Shown here piece after piece: positions 1 to 8,515 of a stretch of 64,000 bases of DNA. Numbering within the stretch: position 1 is the first letter of the stretch; every line of letters starts with the position of its first letter. Made by a program: the position numbers and the translations under genes. This stretch comes from CAVQNQ01 sp963714205 (GTDB lineage: Bacteria > Acidobacteriota > Terriglobia > Bryobacterales > Bryobacteraceae), in assembly GCA_963714205.1 (NCBI GenBank), contig CAVQNQ010000002.1, positions 1,488,001 through 1,552,000 on the forward strand. Direction: 5' to 3'. The notes under the pieces are model-generated. The model saw only the letters and a program-made list of their open reading frames with translations. It did no database searches and was not told where the DNA came from.

Positions 1-1
1 G

Positions 2-637
2 AGGGACTTGTTCTCATACGGACAGGCCAAGACCGAATGGCGCATTCATTTCCCGGTGCGGCCTTACTTGAGTCTGCGGTTCATTGGAGACACCGAAGGC
101 GCCATCGGTTCGATCAATCCTATATACCTCTCGGAAAGTTCGTTTATCGTGGGCATGGGCTTGGCCACGCCCGCCTGGCACGGGATCACCGGATGGGCCG
201 AAGCCGGCTCGGCCGTTGGCTATTTGACCGGCCACATGCTGCCCGATTACCGCGGGGGCGTCTCCGCCGCGCACACCCTGGGACACTCTCTCCAAGCCGA
301 GGTGCCCGGCTGGTTCGCGAGTGCCACCCTGGATGGCGTTTTTGTGAGTCGGTTCGGCAATGATTTCCTGGTGTATACCCAGTCGCGCCTGGGATATACG
401 CTCGGTCCGACCTCCGCGCGCATGCAGCTCTATTGGAACGGCAACCTCACCATCGACACACAGGGGCAGGAGTGGGCCAATTTCGGAGAAACAGGCCCTG
501 GTATCCGGATTTCGCCGCCCGTGCTACCGCGTTCGGCTTATTTCAGTCTGGATCTGGTCTGGGGAGCGTACACGGCCTCGTGGAGGCCTCCGTTTCGCGA
601 TATTCGCATTGGACTCTGGTATGCGTTTACACGCTAG
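2..637 (+). CDS. C-terminal part of an outer-membrane protein, NfrA/PgaA-like barrel end (partial)
   Basis: The reading frame is open from the left edge, so only the last 211 residues of a larger protein are seen. The segment alternates polar and hydrophobic residues and is rich in Gly, Tyr and Trp. It ends in ...RIGLWYAFTR, which is typical of the closing strands of an outer-membrane beta barrel. The overall look is that of the C-terminal domain of NfrA-like or exopolysaccharide-export porins, but this is a family impression only. The next gene starts 17 bases before this stop, which suggests translational coupling. The next product is a secreted glycosidase-like protein, in line with an exopolysaccharide export locus whose other genes lie outside the window. 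Confidence 0.6.
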   Translation, partial: RDLFSYGQAKTEWRIHFPVRPYLSLRFIGDTEGAIGSINPIYLSESSFIVGMGLATPAWHGITGWAEAGSAVGYLTGHMLPDYRGGVSAAHTLGHSLQAEVPGWFASATLDGVFVSRFGNDFLVYTQSRLGYTLGPTSARMQLYWNGNLTIDTQGQEWANFGETGPGIRISPPVLPRSAYFSLDLVWGAYTASWRPPFRDIRIGLWYAFTR

Positions 638-2606
638 TTTGGCCCTATTGATGGCCCTGCCGGTTCGGTTAGCGACAGGGGCAGAACTGCCATCCTTCGC
701 CGTGCTCACTCAGGACCCAGGCGCATGGCCCGAAATTTTCGCTTCGGTCGGCATCCCGGCTCGCCCCCCTTCAACAGCCTGTATTCTAGTGGCACGGAGC
801 GGCACGCCGGCTTCCGCCGAATGGGCGGGGCGCGTGGAGCGCGGCGCCATTCTGATTCTGGAAGGCGAATCGTCGCTGGCCGGGTTGTTCGGTTTTCGGC
901 CAGGTACGGAAAGCGTCCAAGTGACCAGCCTGACGGACGTCGCCCGCCCCATGCTGCCGATAGTTTGGGAGCAGGGGCTGGAGTTGCCGGTGTTTGAGCT
1001 GCCGGAAGGAGCCAAGGTCTTCGCTCGGGAGCGGTGGACCGGAGCGCCTCTGACCGCCGGTCTGCGTCGCGGCTCGGGCGCGGTACTGTGGGTGGCGGCG
1101 CCTCCAGGCGAGCACGGGTATGAGCGGTTCCCCTACCTGCTCGATGCGCTTCTGGCCCTAGGTATGGAGCCGCCTTTCCGGTCCGCGCGAACCTGGGCAT
1201 TCTTCGATTCGTCCTACCGTTTGCGCGCCGATCTGGACTATCTCGCCGCGCGATGGCGAAGCGCCGGGATCGCCGCGCTGCATGTAGCGGCATGGCACTT
1301 CTTCGAGCCGGATCCGCGGAACGATGCCTACTTGAAGAAATTGATCGAAGCTTGCCACCGCGAAGGGATCCAGGTCTACGCCTGGCTCGAGTTGCCGCAC
1401 GTAAGCGAGAAATTCTGGGACGACCATCCGGCGTGGCGCGAGAAGACCGCAGTTTTGCAAGACGCCCAACTCGATTGGCGTAAGCTCATGAATTTGAATG
1501 ATCCCGACTGCTTCCGCGCAGTGGCGGCGGGGGTCCAGCAACTGCTCGGCCGGTTCGACTGGGACGGCGTAAACCTGGCTGAGCTGTACTTCGAATCGCT
1601 CGAAGGCATCGATAACCCTTCGCGCTTCACACCCATGAACGACCGCGTGCGGGCTGCATTCCGCAGCCAGAGTGGGTTCGATCCCATCGAGCTGTTTGAC
1701 CGCCGGAAGGATGCCGCTTCGCGCAAGCTGTTTCTCGATTTCCGCAGGGATCTGGCGGCCCGCATGGAGGAGGAGTGGCTCGGCGAGATCGAAAAGGCCA
1801 AGCGGCAGCGTCCCCAGCTCGACCTGGTATTGACCCATGTGGATGACCGGCTCGATCCGCACATCCGCGAGGCCATCGGGTCGGATGCCGCCAAGCTGAT
1901 GCCGTTGCTCGAGAAGCACAATTTCACTTTTTTGATCGAGGATCCGGCGACCCTCTGGAATCTCGGCGCGCGGCGGTATCTGGATATTGCCGCGCGCTAC
2001 CGGCCGCTTACCACTCACCAGGAAAGGCTGGCAATCGACCTCAACGTCGTCGAACGCTATCAGGATGTGTACCCGACCAAGCAGCCGACCGGCACAGAAC
2101 TCTTCCAGACCGTTCATCAGGCGGCCGAGAGTTTCGCGCGCGTGACGCTCTACTTCGAGAGCTCGCTATTGCAGCCCGATTGGAGGCTGCTGCCGGCGGC
2201 TGCAGGTGTCGCTCGAGCGGAAAGTGCGGGCAGGGCGGTGACCGTGGAGTCAGCTTCTGGTGTGGGCTTGGTTTGGAAGGGATCAGCTATGGTGGATGGC
2301 CAACTCTGGCCGGCGTTCGACCAGGATGTGGTATGGCTGCCCGCCGGGAAGCATACGGTGGAGCCGGCGCGGCATGGGGCTGGGTTACACCTTGTGCGGT
2401 TCAACGGCGATTTGAGAACGGCTCGCGTCATAGGCGCGTCCGAGCTGCGATTTTCATATCAAAGCGGGGGACGCGCGCTCGCGATCCTGAGCCGGACGCC
2501 GGTCCGCATCGAAATCGATGGCACCCGCCAGCCTCCGCTACTGGCGGGACGGGTTACGGTGTTTCTACCCGCAGGTCAACATGCCGTGACAATCGCCAGC
2601 CGGTGA
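621..2606 (+). CDS. Secreted glycosyl-hydrolase-like TIM-barrel protein, PgaB C-terminal-like
   Basis: The ATG at 621 is chosen because it opens a clear signal peptide (residues 1-22, ending ATGA); the frame is open further upstream but that part lies inside the previous gene. The product has 661 residues. Roughly residues 195-500 resemble the glycosyl-hydrolase-like TIM barrels found in PgaB and related putative glycosidases. They include a beta-strand segment AALHVAAWHFFEP, the segment IQVYAWLELPH, and WDGVNLAELYFES near residue 313, where acidic residues are expected at the strand end. The N-terminal 190 residues and the C-terminal 150 residues are not recognised. With the upstream barrel protein it may modify or partly cleave a polysaccharide during export. 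The substrate is unknown. Confidence 0.6.
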   Translation: MRLHASLALLMALPVRLATGAELPSFAVLTQDPGAWPEIFASVGIPARPPSTACILVARSGTPASAEWAGRVERGAILILEGESSLAGLFGFRPGTESVQVTSLTDVARPMLPIVWEQGLELPVFELPEGAKVFARERWTGAPLTAGLRRGSGAVLWVAAPPGEHGYERFPYLLDALLALGMEPPFRSARTWAFFDSSYRLRADLDYLAARWRSAGIAALHVAAWHFFEPDPRNDAYLKKLIEACHREGIQVYAWLELPHVSEKFWDDHPAWREKTAVLQDAQLDWRKLMNLNDPDCFRAVAAGVQQLLGRFDWDGVNLAELYFESLEGIDNPSRFTPMNDRVRAAFRSQSGFDPIELFDRRKDAASRKLFLDFRRDLAARMEEEWLGEIEKAKRQRPQLDLVLTHVDDRLDPHIREAIGSDAAKLMPLLEKHNFTFLIEDPATLWNLGARRYLDIAARYRPLTTHQERLAIDLNVVERYQDVYPTKQPTGTELFQTVHQAAESFARVTLYFESSLLQPDWRLLPAAAGVARAESAGRAVTVESASGVGLVWKGSAMVDGQLWPAFDQDVVWLPAGKHTVEPARHGAGLHLVRFNGDLRTARVIGASELRFSYQSGGRALAILSRTPVRIEIDGTRQPPLLAGRVTVFLPAGQHAVTIASR

Positions 2607-2626
2607 GATAGGATGTCGGATGGCTC

Positions 2627-3007
2627 ATGACGGACGTTGCGTTGCAGCCCGGGTCTACGGAGATTCCGGATAAGCTGTACTTCAAGATCGGAGAGGTGAG
2701 CGAGCTTCTCGCGGTGGAGCCGTATGTCTTGCGGTACTGGGAGACGGTTTTTCCGGGGTTGTCGCCGAAGAAATCGGGCACGGGACACCGGCTGTACCGG
2801 CGCAAAGACGTCGAGCTCCTGCTGCGGATCAAATCGCTGCTCTACGAGAAACGATTCACGATCGAAGGCGCCCGGCACTCGCTGCAGTCAGAGGGGCGCA
2901 CCGTGAAGGCGCGCGCACCGAAGAGAACGCAGCAGGAGTTGTTCTCCGAGGACCCGTTACCCGATATCCGCAGGGAGCTGGCTGAGATCCTGGCGATCCT
3001 GAAGTAG
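2627..3007 (+). CDS. MerR family transcriptional regulator
   Basis: This is a 126-residue protein. A MerR-type winged helix occupies about residues 17-85: YFKIGEVSELL is the first helix-turn-helix, followed by LRYWE and the wing motif GHRLYRRKDVELL. The C-terminal part is short and Lys/Arg-rich with no cysteine cluster or ligand domain, so it is not a metal sensor of the MerR/CueR kind. It looks like the small MerR proteins that accompany housekeeping genes. The gene lies 20 bases after the glycosidase-like gene and converges with parB, with only 9 bases between the stops. Its target cannot be read from the sequence. Confidence 0.85.
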   Translation: MTDVALQPGSTEIPDKLYFKIGEVSELLAVEPYVLRYWETVFPGLSPKKSGTGHRLYRRKDVELLLRIKSLLYEKRFTIEGARHSLQSEGRTVKARAPKRTQQELFSEDPLPDIRRELAEILAILK

Positions 3008-3010
3008 CAC

Positions 3011-3029
3011 GGGCGCTCAGTGCTCGCCC
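3011..3029. terminator. Small hairpin between convergent merR and parB
   Basis: GGGCG (3011-3015) pairs with CGCCC (3025-3029) around a 9-base loop. It sits exactly where the merR and parB transcripts converge and overlaps the parB stop. There is no T-run, so it may be a weak bidirectional terminator or chance. Confidence 0.3.
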
Positions 3030-3898
3030 ACAATAGCAGTGTAAATGCGATCGAGATCTTCGCTGGAGTAGTAGTCGATCTCAATCCTGCCCTTGTGCTT
3101 CGCCTTTTCGACCAGCCGCACCTTGGTCGCCAGAATACGCTCCATCTCCCGGATGGCAGCTTTCACGTTGGGGTCGGCGACTTCATCGACATGCTTGGGC
3201 TTGCGATCTTCCATCATGCGCTGGGTGGTGCGCTCCATCTGGCGGACGGACCAGCCTTGCGCGACCGCCTTTTCAGCGACCTCGCGCTGAAGCTCGGGGG
3301 TGGGGAGCGAGAGAAGGCACCGGGCGTGCCCGCCCGTTAAACGCCGCTCCCCGACCAACTGCTGGATGTCCGGTGGAAGCTGGAGCAAGCGAATGAAGTT
3401 GGTGATGGTGGTTCGATCTTTGCCGGTACGCTGGCCGATCTGCTCGGGCGAGAGCTGGAGTTCTCGGCCGAGCCGGTCGAAAGCAACTGCGGTTTCGATT
3501 GGGTTCAGATCTTCCCGCTGGATGTTCTCAATGAGGGTGATTTCGAGAAGGCGTTCGTCGGGGACGTCTTGCACGACGACCGGGACCCGGTCGATCCCCG
3601 CCAGTTTGGCGGCTCTCCATCGCCGCTCACCGGCGACAAGCTGGAAACGATCGCCCGAGCGACGGACGACCAGCGGCTGAATGATGCCGTTGGTGCGAAT
3701 CGACTGCGCGAGCTCGGAGAGGCGTTCACTTTGAAACACGCGGCGAGGTTGGAGAGGATTCGGGTCGATGAGGTCGATGGGAAGGGAGCGATCGGCTTCC
3801 TCACGCGAGTTCTCCTGATGCGACATCGTGGGCCGCGTCGGCAATAGGGAGCCGAGGCCTCTACCGAGTGCCCTGCGCGTGGTGTCGGGCTTGTTCAT
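3017..3898 (-). CDS. parB: Chromosome-partitioning protein ParB
   Basis: The product has 293 residues and binds parS DNA, spreads as a CTP-dependent clamp and stimulates ParA. The N-terminus has the usual RRALGRGLGSLLP segment that contacts ParA. The ParB/Srx core carries the GERRWRAAK box that forms the CTP pocket. A helix-turn-helix (LSPEQIGQRTGKDRTTITNF) follows. The C-terminal dimerisation part ends with the common RIEIDYYSSEDLDRIY stretch. The start lies inside parA: the two genes overlap by 38 bases, so they are surely co-transcribed and probably translationally coupled. Two parS sites lie just upstream of parA. Confidence 0.95.
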   Translation of the reverse strand: MNKPDTTRRALGRGLGSLLPTRPTMSHQENSREEADRSLPIDLIDPNPLQPRRVFQSERLSELAQSIRTNGIIQPLVVRRSGDRFQLVAGERRWRAAKLAGIDRVPVVVQDVPDERLLEITLIENIQREDLNPIETAVAFDRLGRELQLSPEQIGQRTGKDRTTITNFIRLLQLPPDIQQLVGERRLTGGHARCLLSLPTPELQREVAEKAVAQGWSVRQMERTTQRMMEDRKPKHVDEVADPNVKAAIREMERILATKVRLVEKAKHKGRIEIDYYSSEDLDRIYTAIVGEH

Positions 3899-4652
3899 GA
3901 TCGAGAATCTCTTTGGCGAGCTGGATATAGCTTTCCGCGCCGCGCGACCGGGGGTCGTAAACCAGAATCGGTTTACCGAAGCTGGGAGCTTCGGCCAGGC
4001 GTATGCTGCGCGGAATAACGGTCTTGAAGACTTCGTCGTGGAAGAAGGATTTGAGGTCCGCAGCCACCTGCCGCGTAAGGTTCGTGCGGTCGTCGAACAT
4101 GGTCAGGAGAATCCCTTCAACCTGGAGGGGATGATTAAAGGCGTCACGGATCCGGTCGATCGTGTCCATGAGTTCCGAGATGCCTTCGAGGGCAAAGAAC
4201 TCGCATTGAATCGGAACGAGGACGGAATCGGCGGCCATAAGAGCGTTCAGGGTGAGAAGATCCAGGGCGGGCGGGCAATCGATAAGGATGAAGCTGTAGT
4301 CGTCCCGAATGGGGGCGATCCGCTCGCGTAGCCGGGATTCACGCTTGGGAATCCCGACCAGCTCAAGATTGGCCCCTACGAGGTTCTTGTCCGCGGTGAT
4401 CATGTACAGATCTTCGAACTCCGTGGTGACTATGGCTGATTGGGGTGAGACGTCGCCCAGGATCAAATCGTAGAGGCTGGGGCGATCTTGGCCCTTTAAA
4501 ACACCGAGACCCGTGGTGGCGTTACCTTGCGGGTCTGAATCGATTACGAGAACGCGAAGGTCGTTGGCCGCCAATGAGGCTGCCAAGTTGATTGCGGTGG
4601 TAGTCTTCCCTACACCACCTTTTTGGTTGGCAATCGCGAATACTCGGCTCAA
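3861..4652 (-). CDS. parA: Chromosome-partitioning ATPase ParA/Soj
   Basis: This 263-residue P-loop ATPase has the deviant Walker A motif KGGVGKTT at residues 10-17, the switch region DSDPQGNATTGLG and a Walker B-like FILIDCPP. It lacks the N-terminal helix-turn-helix of plasmid type Ia ParA proteins, so it is the chromosomal Soj type. It forms the nucleoid-bound gradient that moves ParB-parS complexes. The gene is followed on the minus strand by parB (38-base overlap) and is preceded by two parS sites and by rsmG and mnmG, the widely conserved mnmG-rsmG-parA-parB order. Confidence 0.96.
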   Translation of the reverse strand: MSRVFAIANQKGGVGKTTTAINLAASLAANDLRVLVIDSDPQGNATTGLGVLKGQDRPSLYDLILGDVSPQSAIVTTEFEDLYMITADKNLVGANLELVGIPKRESRLRERIAPIRDDYSFILIDCPPALDLLTLNALMAADSVLVPIQCEFFALEGISELMDTIDRIRDAFNHPLQVEGILLTMFDDRTNLTRQVAADLKSFFHDEVFKTVIPRSIRLAEAPSFGKPILVYDPRSRGAESYIQLAKEILDHEQARHHAQGTR

Positions 4653-4667
4653 GCGGTCATACTAGCA

Positions 4668-4683
4668 TGTTCCACGTGAAACA
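4668..4683. promoter_or_regulatory. parS: parS site 1, exact consensus
   Basis: TGTTCCACGTGAAACA matches the bacterial parS consensus TGTTNCACGTGAAACA at every position. It lies 15 bases upstream of the parA start codon, so it may double as an operator for parAB. Confidence 0.95.
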
Positions 4684-4695
4684 CGCCTCTCCCAG

Positions 4696-4711
4696 CGTTT
4701 CACGTGAAACA
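4696..4711. promoter_or_regulatory. parS: parS site 2, one mismatch
   Basis: CGTTTCACGTGAAACA differs from the parS consensus only in the first base and keeps the perfect 14-base palindrome GTTTCACGTGAAAC. Its centre is 28 bases from that of site 1. It sits 6 bases beyond the rsmG stop codon. Confidence 0.92.
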
Positions 4712-4717
4712 CCTCGA

Positions 4718-5305
4718 TCAAGCCCGGCGACCCCGCCTTAGAAAGCGCTCCCGACCCCAAGGCACCGGAATACCCGGCTCCCACACGAACCCCAGCGCCG
4801 CCGGTGGTTCTTCCCTGCCAGTAAGAAGATCGGCATTCGGCGCCAAAAGCTTTAGCGTTGGCGCCAAGTCTTCATAGCTAACGGCCCGAGAGATCACCCA
4901 GTCGAATTCCGCCCCGCTCGCGGCAACTTCTTCCGCGCGCCGCGCCAGCACCCGGATGTTCGACACAGAGCGGCTAGCCTCCTTCAGAAAGACCGCCTTG
5001 CGTTGGTGCGACTCAACCAGCGTTACGGCGCACTCCGGTCTCAGAATCGCTACCGGAAATCCCGGGAACCCGGCGCCAGAGCCAATATCCACAATCCCCA
5101 GCGAACCCGCGGGCAGATGAGCAGCCAAAAACAGCGACTCCCCGTAATGCCGGGTCACTACCTCCGAGGGATCTTCAATCGCAGTGAGATTCAGCTTCCG
5201 GTTCCATTTCACGAGCAGCTCGTAATGGCTCTCCAGCGCCAAGCACTGCTCCGCCGTGAGCTCCACGATCCCGCGGAGCGTCTCGCGCAAAAGCTCACTG
5301 AACAC
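4718..5305 (-). CDS. rsmG: 16S rRNA (guanine-527-N7) methyltransferase RsmG
   Basis: The 195-residue protein methylates N7 of G527 in 16S rRNA using S-adenosylmethionine. The N-terminal helical part reads LLVKWNRKLNLTAI, a hallmark of the family. It is followed by HYGESL and the SAM-binding glycine loop VDIGSGAGFPGFP. Length fits the usual 190-215 residues, and the C-terminus is slightly basic. The gene overlaps the end of mnmG by 11 bases, so the two are co-translated. The stop is followed directly by parS sites and parA. Confidence 0.93.
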   Translation of the reverse strand: MFSELLRETLRGIVELTAEQCLALESHYELLVKWNRKLNLTAIEDPSEVVTRHYGESLFLAAHLPAGSLGIVDIGSGAGFPGFPVAILRPECAVTLVESHQRKAVFLKEASRSVSNIRVLARRAEEVAASGAEFDWVISRAVSYEDLAPTLKLLAPNADLLTGREEPPAALGFVWEPGIPVPWGRERFLRRGRRA

Positions 5306-7094
5306 TGGCGATGCTCAAGTAGACATCCAAGACAGCGATCGCAGCCGGCGTCACCCCTGGAATTCGGGCCGCTTGGCCCAGCGTCGCCGGCCGGACGCCT
5401 TCGAGCTTCTGGCAAATCTCGCGGGAAAGCCCGGGTATGCCCTCGAAAGCAAAACCCACTGGGATATGCCTTCGCTCGGCATCCTTCAAGCGCTCGATCT
5501 GGCGCTCCTGCTGGCCAATGTAACCGCTGTACTTCGTTTCAATTTCGACGCTCTCCATGAGCCCCCGTGCCGGCTCGTCGCCAAGCACCGACCGTACCCA
5601 ACCGCCGATCTTCGCGATTCCAGCCTCGGGCCGCTTCAGCCACTGCCCGTTCGGATGCGTCGCAAGCGCGACCGTTAAGCGCTCTCTCTGGGCCTGTTTG
5701 CGCGTGAAGACCGCCCAACGCTTATCGTCCACCAAGCCCACCCGGCGGCCAACAGGTGTCAACCGCCCGTCCGCATTGTCGATGCGCAAATGCAGCCGGA
5801 ACTCCGCGCGCGAGGTGAACATGCGATACGGCTCATCCGCGCCCTTGGTCACAAGGTCGTCGATCAGGATGCCCGTGTACCCGTCCGTCCGCGAAATCGC
5901 AACCCGCTCCTGGCCGCCCACGCCGCGGACCGCGTTGATCCCGGCCACCAGGCCCTGACAACCAGCCTCCTCATACCCCGACGTGCCGTTGATCTGCCCC
6001 GCCAGGTACAGCCCGGGAATCGCTTTAACCTCCAGGCTGTGATCGAGCTCCCGCGGATCGATGGCGTCATACTCAATCGCGTACCCCGGCCGGATCATCC
6101 CGGCGCGCTCCAACCCGGGGATTGAGGCCACCATGGCTTCCTGAACATCGATCGGCATACTGGTCGACATGCCGTTCACGTATACCTCGTGCGTGTCCAG
6201 CCCTTCGGGCTCCAGGAAGATCTGATGCCGCGCCTTGTCCGGGAACTTGACGATCTTGTCCTCGATGGACGGGCAATACCGCGGGCCAATCCCCTCGATC
6301 TGGCCGCTGTAAAGCGGTGATCGCGGAATCGCCGCCTTTAGAATCCGGTGCGTTGCCTCGGTGGTGTAGGCAATATGGCACTCGATCTGCGCACGGTCGA
6401 TACGCTCCGTCATGAACGAGAACGGGGTGGGCTCGATGTCTCCAGGTTGTCGCTCGAACTGGCTCCAGTCGATCGTCCGGCCGTCCAAGCGCGGCGGCGT
6501 ACCAGTCTTGAGGCGCATCCAGCGAAGGCCGAGGCTTCGCAGTTGGCTCCCCAATAACTCCGAAGGTGCCTCGCCGTTCCGGCCGCAGGTGTACCGCATC
6601 TCGCCGACGTGAGCCAAGCCGTTCAGGAAGGTTCCAGTAGTCACGACCACCGCGCCGGCATCGATGGACCTGCCGTCGCGCAGCGCCACTCCCGCCGCGC
6701 GTCCGTTGCGCAGCGTTAGCCCCGCGACCTCGGCTTGTTTGATGCGCAGGTTCGGCTCGCTCTCGAGCACCTCCCGCATGCGTGCGCGGTACCGCTTCTT
6801 ATCCATCTGAGCGCGCGGCGACCACACCGCCGGCCCGCGGCTGGTATTCAGCAAGCGAAACTGAATTCCCACGGCATCCGCGACCAGCCCCATAACGCCG
6901 CCTAGGGCGTCGATCTCGCGCACCAGGTGGCCTTTGGCTATCCCCCCTATGGCCGGGTTGCAGGACATCTGCGCGATCAGGTCCAGATTCATGGTGACGA
7001 TGGCGCTGCGCGCGCCCATGCGAGCAGCCGCGCAAGCCGCCTCGCATCCGGCGTGGCCGGCCCCGATCACCACCACGTCGTACCTCTCGTGCAT
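5295..7094 (-). CDS. mnmG: tRNA uridine 5-carboxymethylaminomethyl modification enzyme MnmG (GidA)
   Basis: The FAD-dependent subunit works with MnmE on U34 of certain tRNAs. The Rossmann motif GAGHAGCEAA starts near residue 10, and the family signature MSCNPAIGGIAKGHLVREIDALGG follows in full. Later segments include TGTFLNG and, in the C-terminal helical domain, KYSGYIGQQ. I chose the ATG at 7094 (599 residues, MHERYDVVV). An ATG at 7103 and a TTG at 7112 are also in frame, and no clear ribosome site decides. The gene diverges from purD with almost no spacer. mnmE was not found in the window. Confidence 0.94.
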   Translation of the reverse strand: MHERYDVVVIGAGHAGCEAACAAARMGARSAIVTMNLDLIAQMSCNPAIGGIAKGHLVREIDALGGVMGLVADAVGIQFRLLNTSRGPAVWSPRAQMDKKRYRARMREVLESEPNLRIKQAEVAGLTLRNGRAAGVALRDGRSIDAGAVVVTTGTFLNGLAHVGEMRYTCGRNGEAPSELLGSQLRSLGLRWMRLKTGTPPRLDGRTIDWSQFERQPGDIEPTPFSFMTERIDRAQIECHIAYTTEATHRILKAAIPRSPLYSGQIEGIGPRYCPSIEDKIVKFPDKARHQIFLEPEGLDTHEVYVNGMSTSMPIDVQEAMVASIPGLERAGMIRPGYAIEYDAIDPRELDHSLEVKAIPGLYLAGQINGTSGYEEAGCQGLVAGINAVRGVGGQERVAISRTDGYTGILIDDLVTKGADEPYRMFTSRAEFRLHLRIDNADGRLTPVGRRVGLVDDKRWAVFTRKQAQRERLTVALATHPNGQWLKRPEAGIAKIGGWVRSVLGDEPARGLMESVEIETKYSGYIGQQERQIERLKDAERRHIPVGFAFEGIPGLSREICQKLEGVRPATLGQAARIPGVTPAAIAVLDVYLSIASVQ

Positions 7095-7111
7095 TGATAT
7101 CATTGTAACCA

Positions 7112-8359
7112 ATGAACATTCTGATTCTTGGCAGCGGCGGGCGGGAGCACGCCCTGGCGTGGAAGCTAGCGCAATCGCCGGATGTCCGCATCTTTGCCGC
7201 GCCCGGCAACCCGGGCATTGCCCGCATCGGAACGTGCGTCCCGGCAGGCGATGGCTCGCCGGCGGCCTTCCTCGACATCGCCCATGCGATTGACGCCGGC
7301 CTCACCGTGGTTGGGCCGGAGGTACCGCTGGTCGACGGCGTGGTGGATTCCTTCCGATCCGCCGGGCGTCTCATCGTCGGCCCCGATCGGGAAGCCGCCC
7401 GCCTGGAAGGTAGCAAGGTTTTTGCAAAGAAATTCTTCACGCAAAGGCAACTCCCCACGGCGGCCTTCATTTCCGCGAGCCACCCGGCTGAAGCCCGTCT
7501 AGCCATGGACCGCTTCGGCTTCCCGGTGGTGTTCAAGGCCGACGGCCTGGCCGCCGGTAAGGGCGTCATCGTCGCTCATGATCGCGCGGAGGCCGAAAAT
7601 GCGCTTACCATTCTGAAGGGACCGCTTGTCGTCGAAGAGTTCCTGCGCGGCCGCGAGGTCAGCTTCATCGCGCTGTGCGACGGCCGCGACGCTCTCCCGC
7701 TCGCCCCTACGGAAGATCACAAAGCCATCTTCGATGGCGACGCGGGGCCGAACACCGGCGGCATGGGGGCATACTGCGATGACGCCATCCTCACCTCCGC
7801 CGAGACGCGCGCCATTCTCGACCGCATCATACTGCCCACCGTGGAGGCCACACACTTTACCGGCTTTCTCTACGCCGGGATGATGATGACCGCGGCCGGC
7901 CCCAGGATTCTCGAGTTCAACGTGCGGATGGGAGATCCGGAGACCCAGCCGCTCATGCATCGGATGACTTCCGACTTTGCGCCCATCCTGCTGGCCGCGG
8001 CCGAAGGCAAGCTCGCATCGGCCACCCTCGAATGGCGAACCGGCCCCAGCGTATGCGTCGTGCTGGCCTCCGGCGGTTACCCGGGCGCCTACGAAACCGG
8101 AAAGGCTATTACGGGCATCGAAGCCGCCGAAGCCGCGGGCGCCACGGTGTTTCATGCCGGAACGCGTATCGGCGCCCGCGGTCTCGAGACCGCCGGAGGC
8201 CGCGTGCTCGGCGTCACGGCCTCCGGCTCGGACCTCTCCACGGCTATCGACAACGCGTACAGCGCCGCCCGCCACATCCACTTTGACAGGATGCACTACC
8301 GGCGCGACATTGGCCGTAAGGGCGTCCGACGCTACAATGAGGAGACAGCGGGGACGTAG
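7112..8359 (+). CDS. purD: Phosphoribosylamine-glycine ligase (GAR synthetase)
   Basis: This 415-residue ATP-grasp enzyme of purine synthesis joins glycine to phosphoribosylamine. The N-terminal GSGGREHALAWKL and APGNPG motifs are those of PurD. The ATP-grasp core shows FKADGLAAGKGV, EEFLRGREVS and NTGGMGAYCD, and the metal-binding region reads EFNVRMGDPETQ. The ATG lies within 20 bases of the divergent mnmG start. Oddly, the stop codon TAG (8357-8359) lies inside the following tRNA-Arg gene, so the mRNA end and the tRNA overlap by 10 bases. Confidence 0.96.
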   Translation: MNILILGSGGREHALAWKLAQSPDVRIFAAPGNPGIARIGTCVPAGDGSPAAFLDIAHAIDAGLTVVGPEVPLVDGVVDSFRSAGRLIVGPDREAARLEGSKVFAKKFFTQRQLPTAAFISASHPAEARLAMDRFGFPVVFKADGLAAGKGVIVAHDRAEAENALTILKGPLVVEEFLRGREVSFIALCDGRDALPLAPTEDHKAIFDGDAGPNTGGMGAYCDDAILTSAETRAILDRIILPTVEATHFTGFLYAGMMMTAAGPRILEFNVRMGDPETQPLMHRMTSDFAPILLAAAEGKLASATLEWRTGPSVCVVLASGGYPGAYETGKAITGIEAAEAAGATVFHAGTRIGARGLETAGGRVLGVTASGSDLSTAIDNAYSAARHIHFDRMHYRRDIGRKGVRRYNEETAGT

Positions 8360-8426
8360 CTCAGATGGATAGAGCGGTCGCCTCCTAAGCGACAGGTCGG
8401 CGGTTCGAATCCGCCCGTCCCTACCA
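8350..8426 (+). tRNA. tRNA-Arg (anticodon CCT)
   Basis: The 77-base cloverleaf has a 7-base acceptor stem (GGGGACG with CGTCCCT, first pair G-T), D-stem GCTC/GAGC, anticodon stem GTCGC/GCGAC with loop CTCCTAA, T-stem GGCGG/CCGCC with loop TTCGAAT, and an encoded CCA. Anticodon CCT reads AGG. The first ten bases overlap the end of purD. Confidence 0.95.
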
Positions 8427-8515
8427 GCCGCTCGCCGGCGGTAAAATACGAATACCGTTTCCATCGCCTCCCCCAGGCGGTCGAGGTGTGCCGCCATCGA
8501 GGAGCCTTTCAGACG

